From: Streptococcus gordonii
GTDB taxonomy: Bacteria > Bacillota > Bacilli > Lactobacillales > Streptococcaceae
Direction: 5' to 3'
Assembly: GCF_001553855.1 (NCBI RefSeq)
Contig: NZ_LQWV01000002.1
Coordinates: forward strand, 1 to 64,000
DNA length: 64,000 bases
Of the stretch, positions 1-8,915 are shown in pieces. A program made the translations under genes and the position numbers. The notes beneath the pieces were generated by a model. The model saw only the letters and a list, made by a program, of their open reading frames with translations, was not told the origin of the DNA and searched no databases. Each line of letters opens with the position of its first letter. Position 1 is the first letter of the stretch.

Positions 1-668
1 AATCGGCTTCCACGAGCGCATCTGTATCTGCGAGTGAGTCTGCATCCACAAGTGCCTCAGTAAGTGCCAGTGAATCCGCGTCGACGAGTGCGTCTGTAAG
101 TGCGAGTGAGTCGGCTTCCACGAGCGCCTCGGTATCTGCGAGCGAATCCGCTTCCACAAGTGCCTCAGTCTCTGCGAGTGAATCAGCTTCGACGAGCGCC
201 TCAGTATCTGCGAACGAATCAGCCTCCACGAGCGCATCCGTGAGTGCAAGCGCGTCCACGTCTACGAGTGCCTCAGTATCTGCAAGTGAGTCCGCATCGA
301 CGAGTGCGTCCATAAGTGCGAGTGAGTCTATATCAATAAGCACATCTGTTAGTCAATCTATGTCTGTTAGTGAGTCACTATCATTGAGTGTTAGCACATC
401 AACACTACACAGTCAGCTAAATGGTATATATGAAAGCGAATTGAATTCATTAAGCCTTTCTGAAAGCTTATCTATGTCTCAATCGCTTAGCCAAAGCCTA
501 TCTGATAGTCAATCTACTTCAGCAACTCAATCAATGCATGACAGAATTTCTAAAGGACAACTTCCTCGAACAGGTGAATCTGAAAGTAAAGCATCCATTT
601 TGGCTTTAGGCTTAGGAGCTTTGGGATTGGCATTTAAGAAAAGGAAGAAAAAGGAGTCAGAGGACTAA
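1..668 (+). CDS. Serine-rich repeat (SRR) LPxTG adhesin, 3' end only
   Basis: The reading frame is open from position 3 and runs off the left edge, so only the last 221 residues are visible. They consist of alternating Ser-rich dodecamers ([12 protein letters not shown] type), then a degenerate Ser-rich stretch, then a sortase signal: LPRTGE encoded at about 561-578, a hydrophobic segment, and the basic tail KKRKKK. This is the standard end of GspB/Hsa/SrpA-type adhesins, which are heavily O-glycosylated in the cytoplasm, exported by SecA2/SecY2 and anchored to the wall by sortase A. The directly following gly-nss-secY2-asp-secA2-gtf genes are the dedicated glycosylation and export machinery. 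Which adhesin (GspB-, Hsa- or SrpA-like) cannot be told because the ligand-binding region lies outside the window. Confidence 0.95.
   Translation, partial: SASTSASVSASESASTSASVSASESASTSASVSASESASTSASVSASESASTSASVSASESASTSASVSANESASTSASVSASASTSTSASVSASESASTSASISASESISISTSVSQSMSVSESLSLSVSTSTLHSQLNGIYESELNSLSLSESLSMSQSLSQSLSDSQSTSATQSMHDRISKGQLPRTGESESKASILALGLGALGLAFKKRKKKESED
3..345 (+). repeat. 36-bp tandem coding repeats of the SRR domain
   Basis: About nine tandem 36-bp units each encode a dodecamer close to [12 protein letters not shown]. The amino-acid sequence is nearly invariant, but synonymous third positions vary between units (tcc/tcg/tca, acg/aca, gtg/gta). One unit has Asn in place of Ser in the fourth Ser-Ala pair (near 210). 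Units degrade after about 310 into SIS/SMS/SLS variants. The array continues off the left edge. Confidence 0.9.
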
Positions 669-681
669 TCATTAATTGAAG

Positions 682-709
682 CAGGAAGTTTCCAAACTTC
701 CTGTTTTGA
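682..709 (+). terminator. Rho-independent terminator after the SRR adhesin gene
   Basis: A near-perfect inverted repeat (CAGGAAGTTT with AAACTTCCTG) lies 14 bases after the adhesin stop codon and is followed by a short T-rich run. It probably separates the very long adhesin transcript from the glycosylation and export operon. Confidence 0.75.
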
Positions 710-718
710 TTTTGCTGT

Positions 719-853
719 TTAAGTCCTTGATGTTCTAGCTTTTTCTAGCAATATTTTATATAATATCAAGTATAGCTTGATGAATTTGTACTTAATATAG
801 ACAATTAAAATTAGGATAAGAGTTATCAAGACGATCACAAGTATTATAGACAT
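719..853 (-). CDS. Possible 44-aa membrane peptide, hypothetical
   Basis: This ATG-started minus-strand ORF encodes a 44-residue peptide with one strongly hydrophobic segment (MSIILVIVLITLILILIVYI) followed by a Lys/Arg-rich tail. It lies in the 338-base gap between the adhesin and gly. I see no good Shine-Dalgarno sequence and no terminator facing this way. The AT-rich sequence could give such an ORF by chance, so this is a weak call. The rest of the gap (854-1006) is AT-rich, with distant 8-bp arms CTCTTTCT/AGAAAGAG and no recognised gene. Confidence 0.2.
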   Translation of the reverse strand: MSIILVIVLITLILILIVYIKYKFIKLYLILYKILLEKARTSRT

Positions 854-1006
854 AAAAATGGGGTAAAAATCTTGATTTGAAAAACTCTTTCTAATTTTGC
901 AAAAATCTTTATGATTTCTTGATTTTACAGTTGAGAAAGAGCTTCAAATAATTTTCGAGATTCAGATTTAATTAGGGTGTAATCGTATAGGGAGTAAGTT
1001 TGCTAA

Positions 1007-3055
1007 GTGGATAAGTTAGATAATATAAATAAAGCAATCTATGATCAATACCGATCAGTTGTTCTTTGTGCCAACTTTTCTGATTGTAATCAAGTTTTAA
1101 CAACCATCAAGTCCATTGTCTGCCACAATCGCTTTATCAAGTTTTATGTCATCAATAGTGACTTTCCAACAGAGTGGTTTGTTAGCATGCGGAAAAAGCT
1201 GGCCAAGCTGGACTGCCAGATCATCAATGCTCGTTTGTCTGCCTCGCTGGTATCAAATTGTAAAACGGATAGTAGTTATACAGTTTTCCTACGCTATTTT
1301 GTAGCGGATTTTGTTGAGGAAGACAAGGCTTTGTATTTGGATTGTGATATCGTTGTCACGCGGGATTTAAGCTCCTTATTTGAAACAGAACTTTGGGATG
1401 CACCACTTGCTGCGGTCAAGGATCTGGGTGGAGAAGTATACTTTGGCGAGCAGATTTTTAATTCAGGTGTTTTACTGATTAATGTGAACTACTGGAGAGA
1501 AAACGATATTGCGGGTCAATTGATTGAGATGACTGATAACTTACATGATAAAGTTACTCAGGATGATCAAATCATTCTTAATATGCTCTTTGAAAATCGC
1601 TGGCTGGAGCTGCCTTTAGCTTATAACTGCATTACGCTGCACACGACCTTTTCGGATTATGAGCCAGAAAAAGGTCTCTATCCGCCGGTGATCCACTATC
1701 TAACTGAGCGCAAGCCTTGGAAAGAGTATACCCAGTCCATTTATCGTGAGGTCTGGTGGTTCTATCAGGGGCTGGATTGGTCGGATATGCAGGAGCCAGT
1801 CGGAGCCCTGACTCAAAAAATGGTGGAAGGGGGAGAGGGCTCAAGTCTGTCCTGCCTAGTCTACACCTACTCTTGTGACCTGATGCATATCAATTATCTG
1901 ATTCAAGCCCTGCCTGCCTGTCATTTCTACATTGCTGCACCGGTAGTGGTGGCAGAGCCAATCACGCGTCTGCTCCAGTATCCTAATGTCAGTGTCAGCT
2001 CAGATATTGCGGGCATCCCGGCTCTCTTGGAGTCACTGGAAGCCAAGTCTCAGCTGCTGCTGGATATCAATGCCGGTGATGAGGTGGGAGATATTATTGC
2101 TCGCTTTAAGTCTGCTGGCAAGCCAGTCTTTGCCTTTGATAGTACAGTCCATGGCCAGCAGGGGCAGGAAGTCTTTCCAGCTGATAACCCTGAAGTCATG
2201 GTGCAGGCTATTGAGAAACTTAGATTGGCCAAGCCTGAGGAGCGGCAGATCTCTGTACTCTCTATCGACCAATCGCTGGATTATCTTTTGGAGAAAGGTG
2301 CTTCAGTGGTTCGCTTTGGAGATGGGGAGATGGATTTGATTGCAGGTCGTGGTATCCCTTATCAGGAGTACGACCCCGAGCTTTCAGCGCGCTTGAGAGA
2401 GATCATGGCTATGGAGAGCGATGAGCGTTTGATGGTCTGCCTGTCCGATGTATTTAGAGGGCTGGAACGCTATTCCATCGACGCACAGAACTTTTGGAAA
2501 ACTCATTTGCATCAACATATGGCAGATTATCTAGAAATTTGCCGAGCACCTTGGTACGGATCGACCTTTATTTCCCGTCCTTATATTGACTTGGAAGATA
2601 AGACGCCGTCTGCGGGCTATTTTGCAAAGCTCAAGCATCTATGGCAGGACAAGGACCTCTTGATAGTAGAGGGATTGACTTCTCGCTCTGGTGTGGGCAA
2701 TGACCTCTTTGATGGGGCTAGGTCCATCAAGCGGATTATCTGTCCTTCGCGCAATGCCTACAGCAAGCTGGAGGCCATCAAGCAGGCTGTTCGAGAGCAT
2801 GTGGATAATCGTCTGATTTTGATCATGCTTGGTCCGACGGCCAAGGTCTTGGTCTATGATCTGGTTCAGGAAGGATATCGCGCGCTGGATATTGGACATA
2901 TTGACTCAGAGTATGAGTGGTTCCAGATGGGAGCTAGTCACAAGATCAAGCTATCGCACAAGCATACAGCTGAGCACAATTTCGATCAGGATATTGAGTT
3001 TAGAGACGACCAAGCTTATGACAGTCAGATTGTTGCCAATCTGGCTCAGGAATGA
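1007..3055 (+). CDS. gly: Gly: two-domain glycosyltransferase (GT8 plus GT-D/DUF1792) of the SRR adhesin locus
   Basis: This 682-residue protein has a GT8-family N-terminal domain (about residues 15-270) with the metal-binding DxD in LYLDCDIVV (Asp112 and Asp114). A linker domain follows (about 275-420), then a C-terminal domain (about 425-670) with VVRFGDGEMDLI, typical of the DUF1792/GT-D fold found in dGT1. In SRR loci such enzymes extend the O-glycan on the adhesin after GtfA/GtfB and Nss have acted. The start is taken as GTG because there is no in-frame ATG before about codon 60 and the protein sequence is convincing from the GTG on. The ribosome-binding site (GGGAG near 990) is rather far upstream. 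The gene is visibly richer in G+C than secY2-secA2 further along the operon. Confidence 0.85.
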   Translation: MDKLDNINKAIYDQYRSVVLCANFSDCNQVLTTIKSIVCHNRFIKFYVINSDFPTEWFVSMRKKLAKLDCQIINARLSASLVSNCKTDSSYTVFLRYFVADFVEEDKALYLDCDIVVTRDLSSLFETELWDAPLAAVKDLGGEVYFGEQIFNSGVLLINVNYWRENDIAGQLIEMTDNLHDKVTQDDQIILNMLFENRWLELPLAYNCITLHTTFSDYEPEKGLYPPVIHYLTERKPWKEYTQSIYREVWWFYQGLDWSDMQEPVGALTQKMVEGGEGSSLSCLVYTYSCDLMHINYLIQALPACHFYIAAPVVVAEPITRLLQYPNVSVSSDIAGIPALLESLEAKSQLLLDINAGDEVGDIIARFKSAGKPVFAFDSTVHGQQGQEVFPADNPEVMVQAIEKLRLAKPEERQISVLSIDQSLDYLLEKGASVVRFGDGEMDLIAGRGIPYQEYDPELSARLREIMAMESDERLMVCLSDVFRGLERYSIDAQNFWKTHLHQHMADYLEICRAPWYGSTFISRPYIDLEDKTPSAGYFAKLKHLWQDKDLLIVEGLTSRSGVGNDLFDGARSIKRIICPSRNAYSKLEAIKQAVREHVDNRLILIMLGPTAKVLVYDLVQEGYRALDIGHIDSEYEWFQMGASHKIKLSHKHTAEHNFDQDIEFRDDQAYDSQIVANLAQE

Positions 3056-3071
3056 AGATTAGAAAAAGAAT

Positions 3072-4076
3072 ATGAAAGTTAATATTACCAATCTATACGG
3101 TATGTCTAGCCAGAGTACGGCCTTGATTGCCCAGAATGATGTGACCAAGCTAGCCAAGCAGCTGGGCTTCAATGAACTGAGTTTTTATTTTTACGATATT
3201 TATAGCGACAGTCAGTCGGAGCTCAGTCGACGTCTGGACGGTATCATGTCTAGTGTGGGCTATGGTGATGTGGTTATCTATCAATCTCCGACTTGGAACG
3301 GCCGGGAGTTTGATCAAGCCTTTATTAGCAAGCTCAAGATTTTGCAGGCTAAACTGATTACCTTTATCCATGATGTGCCGCCACTTATGTTCCCGTCAAA
3401 CTACTATCTGATGCCGGAGTATATCGATATGTACAATCAGTCAGATGCGGTCATCGTGCCTTCTGAGCAGATGCGGGATAAGCTTCTGGCAGAGGGGCTG
3501 ACGGTGGACAAGCTTTTGGTCCAGCGCATGTGGGATCATCCCTTTGATTTGCCCATGCACCAGGCTCAGTTTGCACCTAAGCTGTATTTTGCAGGAAGTG
3601 TGGAGCGTTTTCCGCATTTGAGCAACTGGTCTTATGCAACGCCACTGGAGATTTTTTCACCTGAGGAGGAGACAAGTCCAGATGCTAATGTCAGCTATCG
3701 CGGCTGGGTCAGCCGGCCAGAGTTGCTCTTGGAGCTGTCCAAGGGCGGTCTAGGCCTAGTCTGGGGTGTTGAGGAGAATCCAGCAGACGAGCCGGAATAC
3801 TATGGTCTCAATATCTCTCATAAGTCTGCTACCTATCTGGCAGCTGGGATTCCGATCATCGTCCCTTCTTACCTGTCCAATGCAGAGCTGATTCGCGAGC
3901 GCGGTCTGGGCTTTGTCGTAGACAGTCTGGAAGAGGCCAGTCGGATCGTTGAAAATCTGACTGTCGAGGAGTACCAGACTATGGTCGAGCGGGTTAGAAA
4001 GTTCTCTTACCTGCTCAAGGATGGCTATTTCAGTAAAAAAGTGTTAATAGATGCGGTGATGGAAGTCTTGTCCTAA
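3072..4076 (+). CDS. nss: Nss/Gtf3: glucosyltransferase for the SRR adhesin glycan
   Basis: The 334-residue GT-B-fold protein opens with MKVNITNLYGMSSQSTALIA, characteristic of Gtf3/Nss proteins. In S. parasanguinis Gtf3 adds glucose to the GlcNAc already placed on the adhesin by Gtf1/Gtf2 (GtfA/GtfB). The older name Nss means nucleotide sugar synthetase-like. The family-typical nucleotide-sugar region lies near residues 230-265 (GLGLVWGVEENPADEPEYYG, then NISHKSATYLAAGIPII). It starts 16 bases after gly and ends 31 bases before secY2, consistent with one operon. Confidence 0.88.
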   Translation: MKVNITNLYGMSSQSTALIAQNDVTKLAKQLGFNELSFYFYDIYSDSQSELSRRLDGIMSSVGYGDVVIYQSPTWNGREFDQAFISKLKILQAKLITFIHDVPPLMFPSNYYLMPEYIDMYNQSDAVIVPSEQMRDKLLAEGLTVDKLLVQRMWDHPFDLPMHQAQFAPKLYFAGSVERFPHLSNWSYATPLEIFSPEEETSPDANVSYRGWVSRPELLLELSKGGLGLVWGVEENPADEPEYYGLNISHKSATYLAAGIPIIVPSYLSNAELIRERGLGFVVDSLEEASRIVENLTVEEYQTMVERVRKFSYLLKDGYFSKKVLIDAVMEVLS

Positions 4077-4107
4077 AATTCTCAAGCCATCATCATAAGG
4101 AGTCAGA

Positions 4108-5331
4108 GTGAAGTCATTTTTTAAACCGCTTATTCTCAAAAAGTTTCTTTGGACATTACTTTTCGTATTTATCTATGTTTTGGGAAGTAAGTTGACTCTT
4201 CCATTTGTTGATGTCTCGAATATAGCTAAACTAAATGGAGATTCAGTAACCCTAAATTATGCAGCTGCTTTGATGGGTGGAAATTTAAGGAGTATGTCTT
4301 TCTTTTCGATTGGGCTAGCCCCTTGGATGTCCTCCATCCTCATTTGGCAAATGTTCACCGTTTCGAAACGATTGGGGCTTAATAAACTTTCTATGGAGAG
4401 TCAAGAAAAGAGACGAATGTTGTTGACTCTAGCTATTGCTCTAATCCAATCTTTAGCTTTAGTTCTTAATTTGCCTTTGAAGACAGTGGTAGGAGTTGGA
4501 CAAGGAACGATTGTCTTCTTGAATACCTTGATCTTAATAGCGGGAACATATTTTCTTATTTGGCTGACTGACCTTAATTCATCAATGGGACTTGGGGGTT
4601 CTATTATGATTGTCATGGTCAGTATGATTTCCTATATTCCTCAGGACATATGGCTCTCTATCCAAGAACTCAAAATTTCTCCTCTTATTTTAGCTCTAAT
4701 AGGCTTCTTTAGTCTTTGTTTTCTATATCTTGCTGTTCTAGTTGAGAGAGCCAAGTACAGAATACCTATCAATAAGATTAACATCCACAATCGTTTTAAA
4801 AAGTATTCCTACTTAGATATCCGAGTGAATGCTGCTGGGGGTCTTCCTATTATGTATGCCATGACTTTGGTCAGCATTCCCCAGTATTTCCTCATGCTAG
4901 TTCTGTTTTTTCAACCAAATAATAGGCTGGTGAAAGAATGGATTCTAAGCTTAGCGATGGGGGAAATACCTTGGTTGATTCTCTATCTGCTGACTATTTT
5001 TATTCTGGCTTGGGCTTTTGCTTTTATTAATGTTAACAGTGATCAAATTGCAGAGCGGATGCAAAGGAGTGGGGAATATATTGAAGATTTGTATCCTGGT
5101 GAAGCAACCCGTCGTTATATTCACAAAATTGTAGGTTATTTTGCCTTTGTCGGAGCGCTTTACCTAGTTTTGGTGGCTGGTCTTCCAATGCTTCTGATCC
5201 TCTTGGATATTCGTTATATGAGGCTTGGTATGATTCCTGGTATGTTTATGATTTTTATTGGCATGGTCTTTTCTATTAAGGATGAGGTAGATACTTTAAC
5301 ACTTAATGACCGTTATCATTCATTGTTCTAG
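4108..5331 (+). CDS. secY2: SecY2: accessory Sec translocon channel
   Basis: This 407-residue polytopic membrane protein has about ten hydrophobic segments and SecY-like features, but is shorter than housekeeping SecY. SecY2 forms the membrane channel used only by the SRR glycoprotein, together with SecA2 and Asp1-5. The start is a GTG with an AAGGAG Shine-Dalgarno at 4097-4102. A stretch near residues 305-340 ([21 protein letters not shown]) corresponds to the cytoplasmic C5-type loop that contacts SecA. It is followed after 8 bases by asp1. The gene is AT-rich compared with gly and nss. Confidence 0.95.
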   Translation: MKSFFKPLILKKFLWTLLFVFIYVLGSKLTLPFVDVSNIAKLNGDSVTLNYAAALMGGNLRSMSFFSIGLAPWMSSILIWQMFTVSKRLGLNKLSMESQEKRRMLLTLAIALIQSLALVLNLPLKTVVGVGQGTIVFLNTLILIAGTYFLIWLTDLNSSMGLGGSIMIVMVSMISYIPQDIWLSIQELKISPLILALIGFFSLCFLYLAVLVERAKYRIPINKINIHNRFKKYSYLDIRVNAAGGLPIMYAMTLVSIPQYFLMLVLFFQPNNRLVKEWILSLAMGEIPWLILYLLTIFILAWAFAFINVNSDQIAERMQRSGEYIEDLYPGEATRRYIHKIVGYFAFVGALYLVLVAGLPMLLILLDIRYMRLGMIPGMFMIFIGMVFSIKDEVDTLTLNDRYHSLF

Positions 5332-5339
5332 GAGGAACT

Positions 5340-6920
5340 ATGTATTATTTTATTCCTTCATGGAGTGGAAGTGGAAAGAGGGTTTGGCATCGAGATATTA
5401 TTCCCTGGTACCGCTCTATGCAGAGACTTGAGTTCGATGACACTATTCATCAGATTCGGATTTTTCAAAGTGAGAATCTGCCAGTCAAACTCCTCTTACA
5501 AGCTTATATGCCACATGCCCGTTATTTTTTACATCGCCAAGATATCTTTGAGACGGAATACTATTCAGTTTTTGATGAGATTCAGGCTGTAGAATCTAAT
5601 GATATACAGGTTTTACAAATCAAAGATCTTGAATGGGAAGATGATTGTGAATTTATTTATACTCCATTTTTGATTATCGTACGCAGGCAAGGACAGCTTT
5701 ATGCTCATGTCGAGTTTGGAGTAGAAGGCTTTATCAGTTTTATCAAATTTTTCAAGGATGATCAGCTGGAAAAGCTAAATATTTTTGATGATAGAGGTTT
5801 TGTTTCTAGTATCGTCTATTATGAAGATGGTCAGGAAGTATACCAGGACTACTTAAATCCAAATGGAGATTGGCGTATACGAGAATATCTAAAATTTGAA
5901 AATAGTCATATAGTAGTCAATCCAGTTTTTTCTCGAGACTTTGATAAGCTGGAGTATGAATGTATGCCAGATTTGATTCTTGAGAAGTTGGGATATTATA
6001 TTTCTCATAATGTTGAAGAAGACAGCCGATTTGTAGTCGCTACACAGCCTTTTACTAATCAAGGAATGCTAGATCTGTTACCTCAACATTCTCATAGTAT
6101 TCTCAGTTTTTTCCACGAACGTAATCAAGCAAGCAATATAGAGAATCTTAAAGCTGATTTGGAGTATGCGGACTTGGTATTGACAGATCGAATGGATTTC
6201 AAAGAGACTCTTCAGAATCATTTTCCACTTCAGGCAGAGAAGGTTCATTACTTATCTCCTTTTGATACACGTTTGCAGCTAGGAAAGAGTCAACAACGTC
6301 ACGAGTCAAAGATTTTTTATCAAATTGATCTTAGTGAACTTTTGAATGACTATGCTATTTTTAAGGTTCTGTTTTATGTAGCCCAGCATCCAGACACTGA
6401 ACTGGTTATCGGTGTATACAATGCATGGCAAGAAGGTATTAAACAGGTGGAAGATAAAGTAGAGGAACTTATTTCTGATTACTTGGATTTAAAAGATTTT
6501 ATCAAAAAATCTTATAAAAATAACCAAGCAGAAAACCCTTTACCAGAAAACCAAGAGTTGGAATACCGATTTAGGATTAGGAACATTACAGATGAGCTTA
6601 GCCTGATTCAAGAGTTGGATGATACTCGTCTTATTATTGATTTAAGCTAGCAACCTAATCTTTATACACAAATTGCCGGTATCTCAGCTGGTATTCCACA
6701 GATCAATCTGGTTGCTTCTGACTATGTGACTCATTTACAAAATGGCTATATTCTTGACTCTATCTCTCAACTTGCAGTTGCTGCAGATTATTATTTACAG
6801 GGGCTGAAAAATTGGAATCAGGCTTTGATTTATTCAATCGAAAAGATCAAACTGAATACTGGACATCAAGTAATTGCCCAGTGGGAGAAGTGGCTCAAGG
6901 AGGCTGTAGATGCAAAATAA
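5340..6920 (+). pseudogene. asp1: Asp1, accessory Sec protein, interrupted by an in-frame TAG
   Basis: The frame encodes an Asp1-type protein that would be 526 residues, but codon 437 is TAG (6648-6650). Translation continues in the same frame to a natural TAA at 6918-6920, and the sequence after the stop (QPNLYTQIAGISAGIP) still reads as Asp1. Asp1 has a GT-B-like fold and forms a complex with Asp2 and Asp3 that is needed for SRR adhesin export. As written the product would lack its last 90 residues, which belong to the glycosyltransferase-like core, so loss of function is likely. Neighbouring genes are intact and the asp2 start overlaps the natural end. A sequencing error, a recent mutation and readthrough are all possible. 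Confidence 0.9.
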
Positions 6921-8439
6921 GCTGAAAATCTTACAGATTGGTTCTATTGATTGGAGCAAGGAAGTAATGATTCCGGATAATATGGATTGGTATTATTTCT
7001 TTCCTCACTCTCAGCTAGCCATCAAAAAAGTTATGGAAATGGAGAAAATCAGTCATTTCAGCGCCATTATTGTAGACGATTTAGATTTGATTCCAGATTT
7101 ATTTTTGATTGAATCAAAAATCATTCCTTATACTATTTTTTACAGTAAGGAGCAGCAAGCCAGTCAAGAGTCTATTACCTTTTTCCTAAAGAGATACTGC
7201 GCTCAGCAGATAGATCTAAGTGATAGACCAGACTTGCTGAGAAAACTTTCTAAGGCACTTTTTCGTGGCCAATATGGAGATAAGATGACACCTCTTGATA
7301 TGGTCGTTAGTCCAGGTTTTAAGGGCAGGATTTGTCACAATGGCTATGAAAATTTGGAATTGGAAGGGAATTTTGGGTCAGACTTTAGGCCAATTGTGTC
7401 TTGGAAATATAATATTGTAGCAAGCAAGAAAAATCCTGTGGAAATCTGGCTTGAATATGAAAAAGACTTTAGTTGCGAACTTCGCTTAAGAATTTATAAT
7501 ATTCAGGAAGGTTCGGCTGCTGATCTTGTTAGAGAATCATTTTTTTCAGAAACTGATATGCAGGAAGCTATTGTTTTAGATAATGATTTTACTTCTTTTT
7601 TAGGAATCACTTTAGAAGCTAAAGGCTTTGGTTCTTTAAAAATCGGTGCCTTCCATCAGCGTTTGACTCGCTATCAATTTGGAAAGTTTGTATTGGGAGG
7701 TAAAATTTTAAAGGATAGACATCGGCAGGAAATCAATTATTTCTTTTATCCTGGTGATTTTAAGCCGCCTTTGGCTGTTTATTTTTCTGGCTATCGTAGA
7801 GCAGAAGGCTTCGAAGGATTTGGTATGATGAGAGGTCTAGGTTGCCCTTTTCTTTTGATTTCTGATCAGCGATTAGATGGTGGTGTCTTTTATCTAGGTA
7901 GCGATGAATTAGAAGAAGGTATTAGACGCATAATCCAAGAACATATGGAATTACTAGGTTTTTCTGAACGAGAATTAATCCTATCCGGTATATCCATGGG
8001 AACCTATGGCGCCGCTTATTACGGGGCAGATTTTAGCCCTAGAGCAATTATTTTATGTAAACCACTTGCTAATCTTGGAACGATTGCTAAACGAGGCCGT
8101 CTTCAGTTACCAGAAGTTTTTCCGATGGCTCTTGATATACTTCATCATCATACAGGAGGAAAAGACCTAGAAAATGTTATGGAGCTAGATAATCGTTATT
8201 GGGAAAAAATTAAAAGGGCGGATTTAAGCCACACTATTTTTGGCCTGGCCTACATGAAGGAAGAAGACTATGATCCAACAGCTTACGAAGATTTAGTACA
8301 ATACCTCTATCCAACTGAAACCCAGTTAATGAGCAATGGGATTTCAGGTCGCCATAATGACGATTCTACTATGGTGATCAATTGGTTTATGAATTATCAT
8401 CGCATCATACTGGAAAAAGAATTTGGAAGAAAGAAATGA
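6910..8439 (+). CDS. asp2: Asp2: accessory Sec protein and GlcNAc O-acetyltransferase
   Basis: This 509-residue protein has an alpha/beta-hydrolase-like C-terminal half. The nucleophile motif GISMGTYG places Ser362. Glu452 (in MKEEDYDPTAYE) and His482 (in SGRHNDD) complete the triad, at the same positions as the known S. gordonii Asp2 catalytic residues. Asp2 acetylates GlcNAc on the SRR adhesin and is also required for its export as part of the Asp1-2-3 complex. Its ATG overlaps the natural end of asp1 by 11 bases, and its own stop overlaps the asp3 start, suggesting translational coupling. Coupling with asp1 would be disturbed by the premature stop in asp1. Confidence 0.95.
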   Translation: MQNKLKILQIGSIDWSKEVMIPDNMDWYYFFPHSQLAIKKVMEMEKISHFSAIIVDDLDLIPDLFLIESKIIPYTIFYSKEQQASQESITFFLKRYCAQQIDLSDRPDLLRKLSKALFRGQYGDKMTPLDMVVSPGFKGRICHNGYENLELEGNFGSDFRPIVSWKYNIVASKKNPVEIWLEYEKDFSCELRLRIYNIQEGSAADLVRESFFSETDMQEAIVLDNDFTSFLGITLEAKGFGSLKIGAFHQRLTRYQFGKFVLGGKILKDRHRQEINYFFYPGDFKPPLAVYFSGYRRAEGFEGFGMMRGLGCPFLLISDQRLDGGVFYLGSDELEEGIRRIIQEHMELLGFSERELILSGISMGTYGAAYYGADFSPRAIILCKPLANLGTIAKRGRLQLPEVFPMALDILHHHTGGKDLENVMELDNRYWEKIKRADLSHTIFGLAYMKEEDYDPTAYEDLVQYLYPTETQLMSNGISGRHNDDSTMVINWFMNYHRIILEKEFGRKK

Positions 8440-8915
8440 AGATTCAAAAACATAAGGAAATTTACTGGGGAGAATTGAGAGGTGCGTCTATCTCAAAAAC
8501 TAGAAAAGATTTCACCTACTTGTATGGTTCAACCATCATATTTCATTCTCCTGACCAGGTCTATTTTGAAAACAAATTAATGGCTTCTGGTCAAACGATT
8601 CATGAATGGTCCTCCAGTTGGAACTATCAAGGAGATAGACAGATTCCTTCCCTTCCTTTGCTAAAAAGGGGAAGATCTTATTCTTTGACTAGAGATATGA
8701 CTTCCTACCCTTCCGAAAGTGTTTTTTTAAAACTTATTTTTTTCGATCGTTATAATAGAGAGGTTAGCAATCATGTAGAGCGTTCGAATAAAATGACTTT
8801 TACTTACCCTAAAGAAGCTTACAGCTATAAAGTACAGCTTCTTAGTGCGGGTGTTGAGTCTTTTGAGTTTCGTTACTTAAGAATTGAAGAAATTTTAGAG
8901 GAGTCAAATGGTTAA
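8436..8915 (+). CDS. asp3: Asp3: accessory Sec chaperone
   Basis: The 159-residue product resembles Asp3, a beta-rich carbohydrate-binding-module-like protein that binds the unglycosylated SRR substrate, SecA2, Asp1 and Asp2. The start chosen is the ATG that overlaps the asp2 stop (ATGA); a longer in-frame start 54 bases upstream would lie wholly inside asp2 and is less likely. The gene overlaps secA2 by 8 bases. Confidence 0.93.
   Translation: MKIQKHKEIYWGELRGASISKTRKDFTYLYGSTIIFHSPDQVYFENKLMASGQTIHEWSSSWNYQGDRQIPSLPLLKRGRSYSLTRDMTSYPSESVFLKLIFFDRYNREVSNHVERSNKMTFTYPKEAYSYKVQLLSAGVESFEFRYLRIEEILEESNG

Noticed and set aside
3..345. Regular 36-bp repeats that might suggest a CRISPR array
   Set aside because: The repeats are contiguous without spacers and lie in an open frame encoding SRR dodecamers ahead of an LPxTG signal.
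1632..1844. Minus-strand ORF of 70 codons inside gly
   Set aside because: It is a shadow of the strong forward GT gene, with no ribosome-binding site and no recognisable protein features.
6726..6920. Independent 64-codon gene before asp2
   Set aside because: It is in the same frame as the truncated asp1 and reads as the Asp1 C-terminus.
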